Shown here: positions 36,180-44,433 of the stretch, piece by piece
How positions within the stretch are numbered: the first letter of the stretch is position 1
Layout: the number at the start of each line of letters is the position of its first letter
The notes under the pieces: model-generated
Told to the model about the DNA's origin: nothing
Databases searched by the model: none
Seen by the model: the letters and a program-made list of their open reading frames with translations, nothing else
Program-made: the position numbers and the translations under genes
From: Pseudomonadales bacterium
GTDB taxonomy: Bacteria > Pseudomonadota > Gammaproteobacteria > Pseudomonadales > Azotimanducaceae
Direction of reading: 5' to 3'
NCBI GenBank assembly: GCA_019634925.1
Contig: JAHCAL010000006.1
Coordinates: forward strand, 62,001 to 126,000
DNA: 64,000 bases

Positions 36180-38473
36180 TTACGGTATGCGAGCGTAACG
36201 CCGTAGGTGCGCGGCCAGCCGTAGAAGTGCTGGTTGAAGAAGTTCGCCGTCGGGGTCAGACCATTGGTGTAGACCTTGTCGCCGCAGTTCTTGCACCACG
36301 CCTGCACGCGCCAGGAATCGTCACCGCTGCGCCAGCCCGCGGATGCGTCGAGCAGCCAGAAGTCGCCGGTCTTCGCAATCGGGTTGTTGGTCACGCCGTC
36401 GGTGAAGAAGCTGCTTTCGTAGTTGGCCGCGGCGCGTACGAACCACCAGCCGAGATCGGTCTGCCATTCGTAGTCCGCGGAGACGAAGTGCTGCCACTTC
36501 GGCGCACGCGAGAGCTTGCGGAACGTCTGGTCCTCGTCCACGAGCCAGGTGCCGTTCGCGAGCTGGCGTACCTCACCGCCACAGTCGGAGACCGGGGTGC
36601 CGGGATAGGCCTGCGCGCCGTTGATGTCCGCGCAGAACTTGTCGTACTGCGAGTCGAGATAACCGACGCTCGCCTGCAGCGTGAGTCCGTCGACCGGCAC
36701 GGCCTGCAGCTCGAGTTCCACGCCCTGGTTGGTGGACTCGCCGATGTTCTCGGCGATGGTTTCCTGGCCGGTGCCGACCGGCGACGGGATGAACACGCCG
36801 AACGTCAGATCCTGGAACACGGTGTGGAAGATCGTCGCATTGGCACGCAGGCGGCCGTCGAGCCATTCGGACTTGACGCCGATCTCGTAGGACTCGGCCG
36901 ACTCGTCGTCGGTCGGACCGACGGTCTCGGGCAGGCTCGCGCGGGCGCCGAACTCGCCGGCCTTGAAGCCGGTGTTGTAGCTCACGAAGCCGAGGATGTC
37001 GTCGGTGAATCGGTAGTCGAACGCCAGCTGATAGGTGGTCTTGCTGCTGTCGAGCTTGCCGGTGAGCGTCAGCGGGAACTGCGACATGAAACCGAGCCGC
37101 GGGACGGTCGACGGGTCCTGGGCGAGGATCTGGTTCGGGCCGGCGAACAGCACGAACGGGTTGCGGCCGAAGTCCTTCTTTTCCTTGGTGTAGCGCGAAC
37201 CGAGCGTCACGTTCATGCGGTCGTTGATGGCATAGATCGCCTGGCCGAACACCGCGCGGCTGTCGCCGTCCTGGGTGGTGTAGTCCGCCGAGCTCGCACC
37301 GGCGGGCAGCGTCGGGAAGGCCTGGGTCAGTTCATGGTCCTGCTCGAAGTAGAACAGCCCGACCACGAAGTCGAGGTTGCCGAGGAAGCCGCTGCGACCG
37401 CTGAAGTCCGACTGCAGGCGGATTTCCTGGCTGAACTGGTCGTGCACCTGGTCGCGGAATGTCGGGAAGAACGGCACTTCGGTCTGGTCGAAGTCGCTCG
37501 CGATCCAGTCGTCCGTGCTGATCCAGCCGGTGACCGAGTGCAGGGTGAACTCACCGAGTCGCCAGTCGACGAGCAGGGTGGTGTTGCCCTGGTCGGTATT
37601 GTGGAAGTCGAGCGCGTCACGCCCGACGCGGAACGGGTCGTTGTCCGGCTCCGTGAACTGCAGCAGCTGACCCGGGTCGGGGCGGTTGTCGCCGCCCGGC
37701 GCACTGCTGCGTTCGCGCAGCCAGTTGTAGATCAGGGTGGCTTCGAGATTCTCGGTCGGCGTCCACACCAGCGTGGTGCGGAACGTGTCGAGGTCCTCGC
37801 CGTTCAAGTTCTCGCCGTTCACGCGGTTCTCGAAGTGACCGTCGTAGTTCTGGGCCATGGCGGAGATGCGCATGGACAGCTGGTCCGTGATCAGCGGGAA
37901 CTGGACGGCGGCGCGGACGTCCTGGCGGCCGTAGTTGCCGACCGTCAGCTCGCCACGGTAGTCGACGGTGCCGTCCGGACGGATGGTGCGCACGGCGAGA
38001 CCGCCGGAAAGCGAGTTCTTGCCGAACGTGGTGCCTTGCGGTCCGCGCAGGATCTGCACGTTGTCCACGTCGAAGAAGTCGATCAGCGTGGCGATCGGGC
38101 GCGAGATGAACACGCCGTTCACCGAGATGCCGTTGCGCAGCTCGTTGGTCGACTCGATGTCCTGGTTGCCCATGCCGCGCACGTGCACGGCCGCGCTGTT
38201 GTTGAACGTGACCACCGGCTGGATGCGCACGTTGGGCGTGGCTGGTCCGACGTCGCGCAGGTCCTGCGCGGTGATCTTCTCCAGCATCACCTCGTTGAAG
38301 GCGGTCACCGACAGCGGCGAATCCTGCACGGACTCCTCGCGGTAGCGTGCCGTGACGACCACTTCCTCGATTGCGCCGCGCTGTACGGCGGGTTCGCCGG
38401 CTGCGGCGCCCGGTGCCCAGCCGATCGTAGCTAGGCAGCCGGCCGAAGCCAGAAGGCTCAGTCTTGCTCTCAT
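36176..38473 (-). CDS. TonB-dependent outer-membrane receptor
   Basis: A 765-residue receptor. The signal peptide covers about residues 1-25 (ending GAAAGE). The TonB box region IEEVVVTARYREESVQ is followed by the plug domain with VHVRGMGNQ and QILRGPQGTTFGKNSLSGG. The barrel ends in GVTLAYRK; a terminal aromatic residue is lacking, but the last strands are intact. It is the first gene of an operon with an MFS transporter, MetE-core protein and hydrolase, so it most likely takes up the organic compound that these handle rather than iron. GGGGAG precedes the start. Confidence 0.92.
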   Translation of the reverse strand: MRARLSLLASAGCLATIGWAPGAAAGEPAVQRGAIEEVVVTARYREESVQDSPLSVTAFNEVMLEKITAQDLRDVGPATPNVRIQPVVTFNNSAAVHVRGMGNQDIESTNELRNGISVNGVFISRPIATLIDFFDVDNVQILRGPQGTTFGKNSLSGGLAVRTIRPDGTVDYRGELTVGNYGRQDVRAAVQFPLITDQLSMRISAMAQNYDGHFENRVNGENLNGEDLDTFRTTLVWTPTENLEATLIYNWLRERSSAPGGDNRPDPGQLLQFTEPDNDPFRVGRDALDFHNTDQGNTTLLVDWRLGEFTLHSVTGWISTDDWIASDFDQTEVPFFPTFRDQVHDQFSQEIRLQSDFSGRSGFLGNLDFVVGLFYFEQDHELTQAFPTLPAGASSADYTTQDGDSRAVFGQAIYAINDRMNVTLGSRYTKEKKDFGRNPFVLFAGPNQILAQDPSTVPRLGFMSQFPLTLTGKLDSSKTTYQLAFDYRFTDDILGFVSYNTGFKAGEFGARASLPETVGPTDDESAESYEIGVKSEWLDGRLRANATIFHTVFQDLTFGVFIPSPVGTGQETIAENIGESTNQGVELELQAVPVDGLTLQASVGYLDSQYDKFCADINGAQAYPGTPVSDCGGEVRQLANGTWLVDEDQTFRKLSRAPKWQHFVSADYEWQTDLGWWFVRAAANYESSFFTDGVTNNPIAKTGDFWLLDASAGWRSGDDSWRVQAWCKNCGDKVYTNGLTPTANFFNQHFYGWPRTYGVTLAYRK

Positions 38474-38488
38474 CGTTGCTCCCCTGTT

Positions 38489-38504
38489 GGGCCCGATCGG
38501 GCCC
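38489..38504. promoter_or_regulatory. 16-bp perfect palindrome upstream of the TonB receptor gene
   Basis: GGGCCCGATCGGGCCC is fully self-complementary and lies 15 bases before the start codon of the receptor gene, in the 113-base gap behind the VOC gene. It may be an operator, or in RNA a tight hairpin near the ribosome site, or a terminator for the VOC gene. Confidence 0.4.
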
Positions 38505-38586
38505 TCTTGTGTTGCCGGCGCCGCCCGGGGGCCGCGCCGTTTCGCTCAAACTTCCCGGTCGGCGCAAGCCGACCCGCGCGGTGTCC

Positions 38587-39153
38587 TCAACCGGCGGCTG
38601 CCAGCGCGTCCGCGGCGCTCATCGGCTCGCAGTTCACGTCCCGTTCGTCGAGCGGCCGCGTCCACGCGGCGAACTCGAGCAGGATCCCGTCCGGATCCTG
38701 GAAATAGATCGAGCGCACGAACGTCGACTCGGTGAGCGTCGGGCTCGCCTGCGTCTCGGAATCATCGTGGTTCACGACACCGGTGCAGTCGATGCCGGCG
38801 GCCTCGAGCTTGCGCTGGTATTCGTCGATCTTCGCGGCCGGCACGTTGAACGCCACATGGTTCATCGACGCATGCGCCGAGGTCAGCGAGCCGCGCCCCA
38901 CCAGGTTTGCTGCGTGGGTGACGCCCGGCACCGAAGCCGGCGCGTCCGGAAACCAGAAGAACGCCAGCGCGTCGCCGTTGCCGACGTCGAAGAAGAAGTG
39001 CTGGCCCATGCCGCGCGGCAGGTTGATGGTCTTGGTCAGCGGCATGCCGAGCACGCCCGAATAGAAATCGACCGTGCGCTTCATGTCCTTGCAGACCAGT
39101 GCCAGGTGGTTGATGCCCTGGATGTCGAATTTTTCGTTTTTCGGCGTGCCCAT
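38587..39153 (-). CDS. VOC (glyoxalase/extradiol dioxygenase) superfamily protein
   Basis: A 188-residue protein of two beta-alpha-beta-beta-beta modules. NHLALVCKDMKRTVDFYSGV opens module 1, with a likely metal-binding His. ASMNHVAFNVP opens module 2 with another His. SIYFQDPDGILLEFA supplies the terminal Glu. The H-H-E arrangement fits a metal-dependent lyase or dioxygenase. It is closely similar to the protein at 39952-40533, and the two genes diverge from a shared control region with CTTAGC-type repeats. Function on a catabolic intermediate is likely. Confidence 0.87.
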   Translation of the reverse strand: MGTPKNEKFDIQGINHLALVCKDMKRTVDFYSGVLGMPLTKTINLPRGMGQHFFFDVGNGDALAFFWFPDAPASVPGVTHAANLVGRGSLTSAHASMNHVAFNVPAAKIDEYQRKLEAAGIDCTGVVNHDDSETQASPTLTESTFVRSIYFQDPDGILLEFAAWTRPLDERDVNCEPMSAADALAAAG

Positions 39154-39164
39154 GTGCTCCCTCC

Positions 39165-39200
39165 GCTAAGTGGTGCGCCAAGTGGTGCTTAGCTAGCTTA
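39165..39200. promoter_or_regulatory. Repeat-rich control region (CTTAGC motifs, probable MarR sites)
   Basis: GCTAAG at 39165-39170 and CTTAGC at 39188-39193 form an inverted repeat, and AAGTGGTGC occurs twice (39168-39176, 39180-39188). AGCTAGCT overlaps the end. It lies between the divergent VOC and CMD/VOC/MarR genes. The octamer TGCTTAGC recurs in the direct repeats at 41833-41857, which points to the MarR at 40530 as the common regulator. Confidence 0.5.
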
Positions 39201-39286
39201 CCATCAAAATCTCGATCAATGTCGTTGACCATCGGGGTCCGTGTCAAGAGAATGGCAGCGATTTCAACGAGGGAGGAGGACTCCGA

Positions 39287-39955
39287 ATGCCACGTCTGCG
39301 CCAGGTTCCCCGGGCGGAAGCGCCTGCCAACGTCCTGAAGTACTACGACCGCCTGTTCGGCGATCGCGACCCGGTCACGCAGCCCGGCACCGCCACCGGA
39401 ACCCCGGGCAACTGGTGGTCGGTGTTCGCGCTGGTTCCCTACGTGTTCGACCATGCCACCAGCCATTTCGGCATGTTCGGCATGTTCGCCGACAAGAGCG
39501 TCAGTCAGCTCGACGGCAAGCTGCGCGAACTCGCCATCATGCGCGCGGGGTTCACCCAGGGCAGCCAGTTCGTATTCTCGCAGCACTGCAAGGCGGCGCG
39601 GCGCTTCGGCGTGACCGATGCGCAGATCGCGGCGATCCCGGAGTGGCAGATCTCCGATCAGTTCGATGCGAAGGAGCGCGCCGTGCTCGCCTGGGCCGAC
39701 GCGCTGATATTGCAGGGCGGGCGCGCGTCCGATGCGCTGTTCGAGGAACTGCACCGGCACCTCTCGGACGAAGACGTGCTGGAACTGACCTATCACACGC
39801 TCGGCTACAACCTGCATGCGGTGTGCTGCAAGGCGCTGCGGCTCGAATTCGACGACGTGCCGGAGCGGATCCGCGAGGTGCCGGCGCCGGCCGCGGCAGG
39901 CGTGTCGGCCGACTGGGCGGGTTCCGCCTGGGCGAACAAGGAGGGCGACAAATGA
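39287..39955 (+). CDS. Carboxymuconolactone decarboxylase (CMD/AhpD-like) family protein
   Basis: A 222-residue all-helical protein. The central CMD region is LRELAIMRAGFTQGSQFVFS then QHCKAARRFGV. One cysteine and histidine remain where AhpD has a CxxC pair, so peroxidase function is unlikely. The second part, ERAVLAWADALILQGG, repeats the fold. Family members decarboxylate or isomerise lactones. The stop overlaps the next VOC gene (ATGA), so the two gene products are made together and probably act in sequence. Confidence 0.85.
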   Translation: MPRLRQVPRAEAPANVLKYYDRLFGDRDPVTQPGTATGTPGNWWSVFALVPYVFDHATSHFGMFGMFADKSVSQLDGKLRELAIMRAGFTQGSQFVFSQHCKAARRFGVTDAQIAAIPEWQISDQFDAKERAVLAWADALILQGGRASDALFEELHRHLSDEDVLELTYHTLGYNLHAVCCKALRLEFDDVPERIREVPAPAAAGVSADWAGSAWANKEGDK

Positions 39956-40533
39956 CGACCGAGATCCGCTACGGCGGTCTGCACCACCTGGCACTGGTGT
40001 GCCGGGACATGGCGCGCACGGTGGATTTCTATACCAACGTGCTCGGCATGAAGCTGAAGAAAGGCTTCGACCTCGACCGGGGCTTCGGACAGCACTTCTT
40101 CTTCGACATGGGCGGTGGCAACGAACTCGCGTTCTTCTGGTTCCGCGACGCGCCACCGGCCATGCCCGGTGTGGCGAGTGCCGCGCAGCTGGTCGGGCGC
40201 CCGGAAGGCTCGATCGTCTCCGCGCACGGCTCCATGAACCACGTCGCGTTCAGCGTGCCGCCCGAGGCGATCGACGCATACCGCGAACTCCTGGTCGCGC
40301 GGGGCGTGGACTGCACGCCGGTGGTCAACCACGACGACGTGGTCACCGGCAAGGACGCGCGCACGGCGACCGGTGTCACCGATCGCACCTGGCTGCGTTC
40401 GTTCTATTTCTTCGACCCGGACGGCATCATGCTGGAGTTCTGCGCGACGCTGAAGAGCGGCTCGCCGAGCGTCGACCTGCCGGTCAATGCCGAGGGAATC
40501 AAGGCCAACGGCGAGCGCGTGGTGGGCGCGTGA
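39952..40533 (+). CDS. VOC (glyoxalase/extradiol dioxygenase) superfamily protein
   Basis: A 193-residue two-module VOC protein. HHLALVCRDMARTVDFYTNV and SMNHVAFSVPPEAIDA give the two metal histidines, and FDPDGIMLEFCA the glutamate. It is a paralogue of the protein at 38587-39153; shared stretches include GQHFFFD and LAFFWF. It overlaps the CMD gene before it and the MarR gene after it (GTGA), making a compact three-gene operon. It should act on a ring-cleavage or lactone intermediate. Confidence 0.88.
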   Translation: MTTEIRYGGLHHLALVCRDMARTVDFYTNVLGMKLKKGFDLDRGFGQHFFFDMGGGNELAFFWFRDAPPAMPGVASAAQLVGRPEGSIVSAHGSMNHVAFSVPPEAIDAYRELLVARGVDCTPVVNHDDVVTGKDARTATGVTDRTWLRSFYFFDPDGIMLEFCATLKSGSPSVDLPVNAEGIKANGERVVGA

Positions 40534-41039
40534 ATCGGACCGGTCCACAGCCGCGGGGCGGCGCCACGCCGGCCGTACCGGCGACGCTCGCCGATCGCGC
40601 GGTGCAGCCCTACGACCGCATGCTGATGCGCAGGATCATGCACGCCTTCTACTGGCTGGACGACGGTCTGCAGGCGCACCTCGCAAGGACGACTGGCGTC
40701 TCCGTTCCGCGTGCGCAGTCGATGATCATGGTCTGCATCGGCGACGGCGTGCAGCGCCAGGCCGACCTGGCGACGCGCCTCGGCGTCTCCAAGCAGGCGG
40801 TGCAGCAGGCCTTGAAGGAACTGGTCGGCAAGGGGCTGGTGACCGTCGAGCAGGATCCCGACAACGGCCGTCAGCGCATCGTCCGGTTCACGGCGCGCGG
40901 CCGCCGGTTGCGCGAGGTCGCGGTCGAGGGGCTGCTCGACCTGGAAGCGCTGCTCGAGCAGCGCATCGGCCGCGCACGCCTCGACGCGCTGCAGGACGCC
41001 CTGGCGGTGGATTGGGGACCGCTGCCCGAGTCCGGCTGA
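40530..41039 (+). CDS. MarR family transcriptional regulator
   Basis: A 169-residue winged-helix protein. QADLATRLGVSKQAVQQALK is the helix-turn-helix, and DPDNGRQRIVRFT the wing. The GTG start overlaps the VOC gene's stop; an internal ATG at 40620 is a possible shorter start. Relatedness to the MarR at 30747-31313 is visible in the RAQSMI segment before the DNA-binding part. CTTAGC-type repeats at the promoters of its own operon (39165-39200) and of the FMN reductase gene (41833-41857) are candidate operators. Confidence 0.87.
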   Translation: MNRTGPQPRGGATPAVPATLADRAVQPYDRMLMRRIMHAFYWLDDGLQAHLARTTGVSVPRAQSMIMVCIGDGVQRQADLATRLGVSKQAVQQALKELVGKGLVTVEQDPDNGRQRIVRFTARGRRLREVAVEGLLDLEALLEQRIGRARLDALQDALAVDWGPLPESG

Positions 41040-41049
41040 CCCGGTCCGG

Positions 41050-41772
41050 TCATCCGCCGGGTGCGCCTGCTGCGTCGGCGCCGAGCCAGCCGCGCAGTGC
41101 CCCGGTCACCGCGTCAGGCCGCTCCAGCGGCGCGAAGTGTCCGGCACCCTCGATCACGACGTATTCCGCGCCCGGGATCGCATCCGCCACCGCACGCAGG
41201 GTTGCCGGCGATGCGATGGCGTCGTGGCTCGCGGCGAGGACGAGCGTCGGGCAGCCGATCCGTGCCAGCGTCGGCCGACTGTCGATGCGGCCGATGATCG
41301 CCCGCTGCTGGCGCAGGAAACGCGCCGGACCGGTCGCGTAGGCCATCGCGCGGGCGGCGGCGAGCAGGTCCGGGTCGGACTGGTGGTCCGGGTGCAGAAG
41401 CATGGGAATACGTTCCTCGATGACTGCGGCGAAACGCCCGCTCGCGACCAGCCGCGAATAGCCCTCGCGCCGCTCGATCTGCGCCGGTCCGTCCGCCGTT
41501 GCGAGCGTGCCGAGCAGTGCGAGCCGCGTCACGCGCGCCGGTGACTGGCGCAGGATCTCGAAGGCGACGAACCCGCCCATGCCGTGCGCGGCCAGCGCGA
41601 ACCGTGCGGGCGCGGCGGCCAGCACCGCCGTGGCGATCCCGGCGATGGTGTCGCCGTCCAGTTCCGGGACCGTGATCTCGGCGCGATCGGCCAGGTGCTC
41701 GATCTGATGCTGCCAGAGGCGCGCGGTACAGAGTTGGCTCGGCAGCAGGACGAGTCCGGGAAGGGTCTTCAT
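41050..41772 (-). CDS. Alpha/beta-hydrolase fold protein with glycine at the nucleophile position
   Basis: A 240-residue protein of the short alpha/beta-hydrolase type. The oxyanion region LLPSQLCTARLW and the C-terminal GAGHFAPLERP (catalytic-type His) are typical. The nucleophile elbow reads ALAAHGMGGFVA, where family members have G-H-S-M-G-G. The serine is glycine (codon GGC), so an ordinary hydrolase mechanism is impossible. It may act as a lyase-like or cofactor-free enzyme, as a binding protein, or be inactive. The gene is convergent with MarR and divergent from the FMN reductase gene. Confidence 0.82.
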   Translation of the reverse strand: MKTLPGLVLLPSQLCTARLWQHQIEHLADRAEITVPELDGDTIAGIATAVLAAAPARFALAAHGMGGFVAFEILRQSPARVTRLALLGTLATADGPAQIERREGYSRLVASGRFAAVIEERIPMLLHPDHQSDPDLLAAARAMAYATGPARFLRQQRAIIGRIDSRPTLARIGCPTLVLAASHDAIASPATLRAVADAIPGAEYVVIEGAGHFAPLERPDAVTGALRGWLGADAAGAPGG

Positions 41773-41832
41773 GTGGTTTCGGGGTACGGGCCGGGCGCCG
41801 TGGGGCGCATGGCGTTGAGAAGTTCCGGTCGA

Positions 41833-41857
41833 TTGCTTAGCATGGTTTGCTTAGCAT
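41833..41857. repeat. Two 11-bp direct repeats (TTGCTTAGCAT), candidate operator
   Basis: TTGCTTAGCAT occurs at 41833-41843 and 41847-41857 with a 3-base gap, giving a 14-base period. It lies in the AT-rich gap between the divergent hydrolase and FMN reductase genes. TGCTTAGC also occurs in the control region at 39186-39193. Tandem sites for a MarR dimer are the best reading. Confidence 0.5.
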
Positions 41858-41934
41858 ACGAACTAATTTGCCGTGCGGCCAGCCGTCGCGCGGTCAGCCG
41901 ACCCACCGGTCGCAGCGCAGGAGGATCCGATTCC

Positions 41935-42519
41935 ATGAGTGGCACCAAGACTATCCTGGCATTTTCCGGCAGCACGCGCACGGCGTCGACCAACCGGAAG
42001 GTCCTGGCCATCGCCGTACGGGCCGCCGAGGAGGCGGGTGCCCGGGTGACCACCATCGATCTCCGGGACTTCCCGCTGCCGCTCTACGACGGCGACCTCG
42101 AGGCGAAAGCGGGCGTGCCGGAGCCGGCAATGCGTCTGAAGGCGCTGTTCAAGTCCCATCGCGGCTTCCTGATCGCCACCCCCGAATACAACACCTCGAT
42201 CAGCGGTGTGCTCAAGAACACGATCGACTGGGTGACGCGCCCGGTCCCCGACGAGCAGTTCCTGGAGTGTTTCAACGGCAAGGTGGCGGCGCTCGTCTCC
42301 GCGACGCTCGGGCCGATGGGCGGCATCCGTTCGCAGGCCCACCTGCGCCAGATCCTGAGCGGGATCAACGTCACGGTCATCCCGGAACATTGGGCGGTAC
42401 CCGGTGCGACGGGCGACTCGTTCGATGCCGCGGATCAGCTGCGCGACGCGACCGGCCAGGCCATGGTGCGGCGCGTCGGGACCAGCCTCGCGCAGTTCCT
42501 CGGCCGGCTGGCAGACTGA
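41935..42519 (+). CDS. NADPH-dependent FMN reductase
   Basis: A 194-residue flavodoxin-like reductase. The FMN phosphate loop is FSGSTRTASTNRK. The central motif is IATPEYNTSISGVLKNTIDW, the hallmark P-E-Y-N of the SsuE/ChrR/ArsH group. GGAGGA lies upstream of the ATG. It could supply reduced flavin to a two-component monooxygenase such as the HsaA-like protein at 31344, or reduce quinones. The next gene, an enolase paralogue, starts directly after. Confidence 0.9.
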   Translation: MSGTKTILAFSGSTRTASTNRKVLAIAVRAAEEAGARVTTIDLRDFPLPLYDGDLEAKAGVPEPAMRLKALFKSHRGFLIATPEYNTSISGVLKNTIDWVTRPVPDEQFLECFNGKVAALVSATLGPMGGIRSQAHLRQILSGINVTVIPEHWAVPGATGDSFDAADQLRDATGQAMVRRVGTSLAQFLGRLAD

Positions 42520-42559
42520 CGTGGGCGCTGCACATACGGGATCGGGTGGCGGGCGCGCC

Positions 42560-43867
42560 GTGATCACGGCGGTGCGCGGGCGCCGGGTCTGGGATTCGCG
42601 CGGGCGGCCGACGGTCGAAGCCGAGGTCCACCTCGAAGGCGGCAGCATCGGTCGTGCGATCGCGCCGGCCGGTGCCTCGCGCGGACGTCACGAGGCGGTC
42701 GAACTGCGTGACGGCGGCGAGCGTTTCGGCGGTTATGACGTCACCGGCGCGGTCAGTGCGGTGAACGGGCCGATCGCGGCCGGGATTCGCGGACTGGCGG
42801 CGACGGATCAGGAGGCGGTCGATGCGCGGCTGCGCGAACTCGACGGGACCCCGGACAAATCGCGGCTGGGCGGCAACGCGATCGTCGCGGTATCGCTCGC
42901 GTGCCTGCACGCCGCCGCCGCGGCGAACGGTCTGCCGACCTGGCGCTACCTCGCCGGAGACCGGCCGGTGCGGCTGCCGGTGCCGGAGATCCAGATCTTC
43001 GGCGGCGGCGCGCATGCGGCTCGCCGGGTCGACATCCAGGATTTCATGATCATGTGTCCGTCGGCGCCGACCTTCGAGGTCGCGATCGCGCGGACCGCGG
43101 ACGTCTATCGCCATGCCGGCCGGCTCATGCAGGCGGCCGGCCTGCTGGCCGGGACCGCGGACGAAGGCGGCTGGTGGCCGGCGTTCGACAGCAACGAGGC
43201 GGCCCTCGACATGCTCGTGCGCAGCATCGAGGCGGCCGGCCTGGTGCCGGGTGACGACGTCCACCTCTCGCTCGACGTCGCCGCCAGCGAATTCTTCGAC
43301 GGGACCGGCTACCGGCTCGCCCTCGACGGCCGCACGCTGGACCGGGACGGCATGCTGGAACTGCTCGGGCGCTGGCTCGAGCGCTACCCGATCCTGTCCC
43401 TCGAGGACCCGGTCGCGGAGGACGACACGGCCGGCAGCCGCGCCTTCACGGCCGCGTGGGGGGATCGTGTGCAGGTGGTGGGCGACGATCTGCTGGTGAC
43501 CAGTCCCGACCGGGTCCGGCGCGGCGTCGCCGAGCACTGGTGCAATGCGGCGCTCATCAAGGTCAACCAGGTCGGGACGGTCAGCGAGGCCCGCGCGGCC
43601 TGCGCCCAGGCGCGCGCCGCCGGCTGGGGCACGCTGGTCTCGGCGCGCTCCGGCGACACCGAGGATCTCTCCATCGTACACCTCGCGACCGGCTGGGATG
43701 CCGGGCAGATCAAGGTGGGTTCGTTCGCCCGTTCGGAGCGGACCGCCAAGTGGAACGAACTGCTGCGCATCGAGGAAGCGCTCGGCGCAGGCGCGCACTA
43801 TGCCGGCTGGAGTGCGCTGCCGCGCACCGTGCAGGCAGGGCGTCGGGAGGCGCCTGCGGGATCATGA
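42560..43867 (+). CDS. Enolase paralogue with altered active site
   Basis: A 435-residue enolase-superfamily protein. True-enolase features kept: GASRGRHEA (loop Ser), GAHA (His), ADEGGW (Glu), LSLDVAASEF (Asp), LEDPVAEDD (Glu), VGDDLLVT (Asp), LIKVNQVG (general-base Lys) and GQIKVGS (Lys). Changed: the IQEFMI motif reads IQDFMI (Glu to Asp), and SHRSGETED reads SARSGDTED, so the substrate-binding His is Ala. A glycolytic role is doubtful. It may use another phospho-substrate, as carboxy-phosphoenolpyruvate synthase does. GTG 42560 gives the usual length; GTG 42521 is an alternative. The stop overlaps the MarR start. Confidence 0.85.
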   Translation: MITAVRGRRVWDSRGRPTVEAEVHLEGGSIGRAIAPAGASRGRHEAVELRDGGERFGGYDVTGAVSAVNGPIAAGIRGLAATDQEAVDARLRELDGTPDKSRLGGNAIVAVSLACLHAAAAANGLPTWRYLAGDRPVRLPVPEIQIFGGGAHAARRVDIQDFMIMCPSAPTFEVAIARTADVYRHAGRLMQAAGLLAGTADEGGWWPAFDSNEAALDMLVRSIEAAGLVPGDDVHLSLDVAASEFFDGTGYRLALDGRTLDRDGMLELLGRWLERYPILSLEDPVAEDDTAGSRAFTAAWGDRVQVVGDDLLVTSPDRVRRGVAEHWCNAALIKVNQVGTVSEARAACAQARAAGWGTLVSARSGDTEDLSIVHLATGWDAGQIKVGSFARSERTAKWNELLRIEEALGAGAHYAGWSALPRTVQAGRREAPAGS

Positions 43868-44433
43868 GCGGCGCCCGCAAACGCACCCCCGCGCGGGTCG
43901 CGAAGGCGCCGCCTGCCGAGCCTGCCGCGTCCCGCTACGCCGATCCCCTGCAGAGTCTCGGCTACCTCTGCCGTATCAACTTCCGCCAGTTCGCGCGCGA
44001 ACTCGAGCGGCGGATCGCGCGGCACGGCGTCAGCAGCGGCCAGTGGCGATCGCTGCGCGTGCTGTGGGAAGGCGACGGCATCACCCAGCGTGAACTGAGC
44101 GAGCGGGTGGGTGCCACCGAAGCGACCACGGTATCGATGATCCGCCGGCTGGTGCGGGACGGCCTGGTGGAACGGCGTCCGGATCCCGACGATGCGCGCA
44201 AGGTGAGGATCGTGCTGACGCCGCGCGCGCGGCGCCTGCAGGCGCGACTGATCCCCTACGTGGACGAAGTCCACCGGATCGCGCTGGCGGGCATCAGCGA
44301 GGCCGACCAGGCGCTCGTGCGCCGCGTGCTCACGCAGATGTCGCAGAACCTGGCCGAAGCGGCCGCGCGGGGCCGGGCAGTACCGCGCGGAACGCGCCAC
44401 GGCACCGGTCCGGGCACCGGCGACGCGGACTGA
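43864..44433 (+). CDS. MarR family transcriptional regulator
   Basis: A 189-residue winged-helix regulator with disordered tails. The core begins LGYLCRINFRQFARELERR, the helix-turn-helix is TQRELSERVGATEATTVSMI, and the wing is DPDDARKVRIVLT. Its ATG overlaps the stop of the enolase paralogue (ATGA), so regulator and enzyme are coupled. It probably senses the substrate or product of that enzyme or of the FMN reductase upstream. It is not closely like the other two MarR proteins of the window. Confidence 0.89.
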   Translation: MSGARKRTPARVAKAPPAEPAASRYADPLQSLGYLCRINFRQFARELERRIARHGVSSGQWRSLRVLWEGDGITQRELSERVGATEATTVSMIRRLVRDGLVERRPDPDDARKVRIVLTPRARRLQARLIPYVDEVHRIALAGISEADQALVRRVLTQMSQNLAEAAARGRAVPRGTRHGTGPGTGDAD

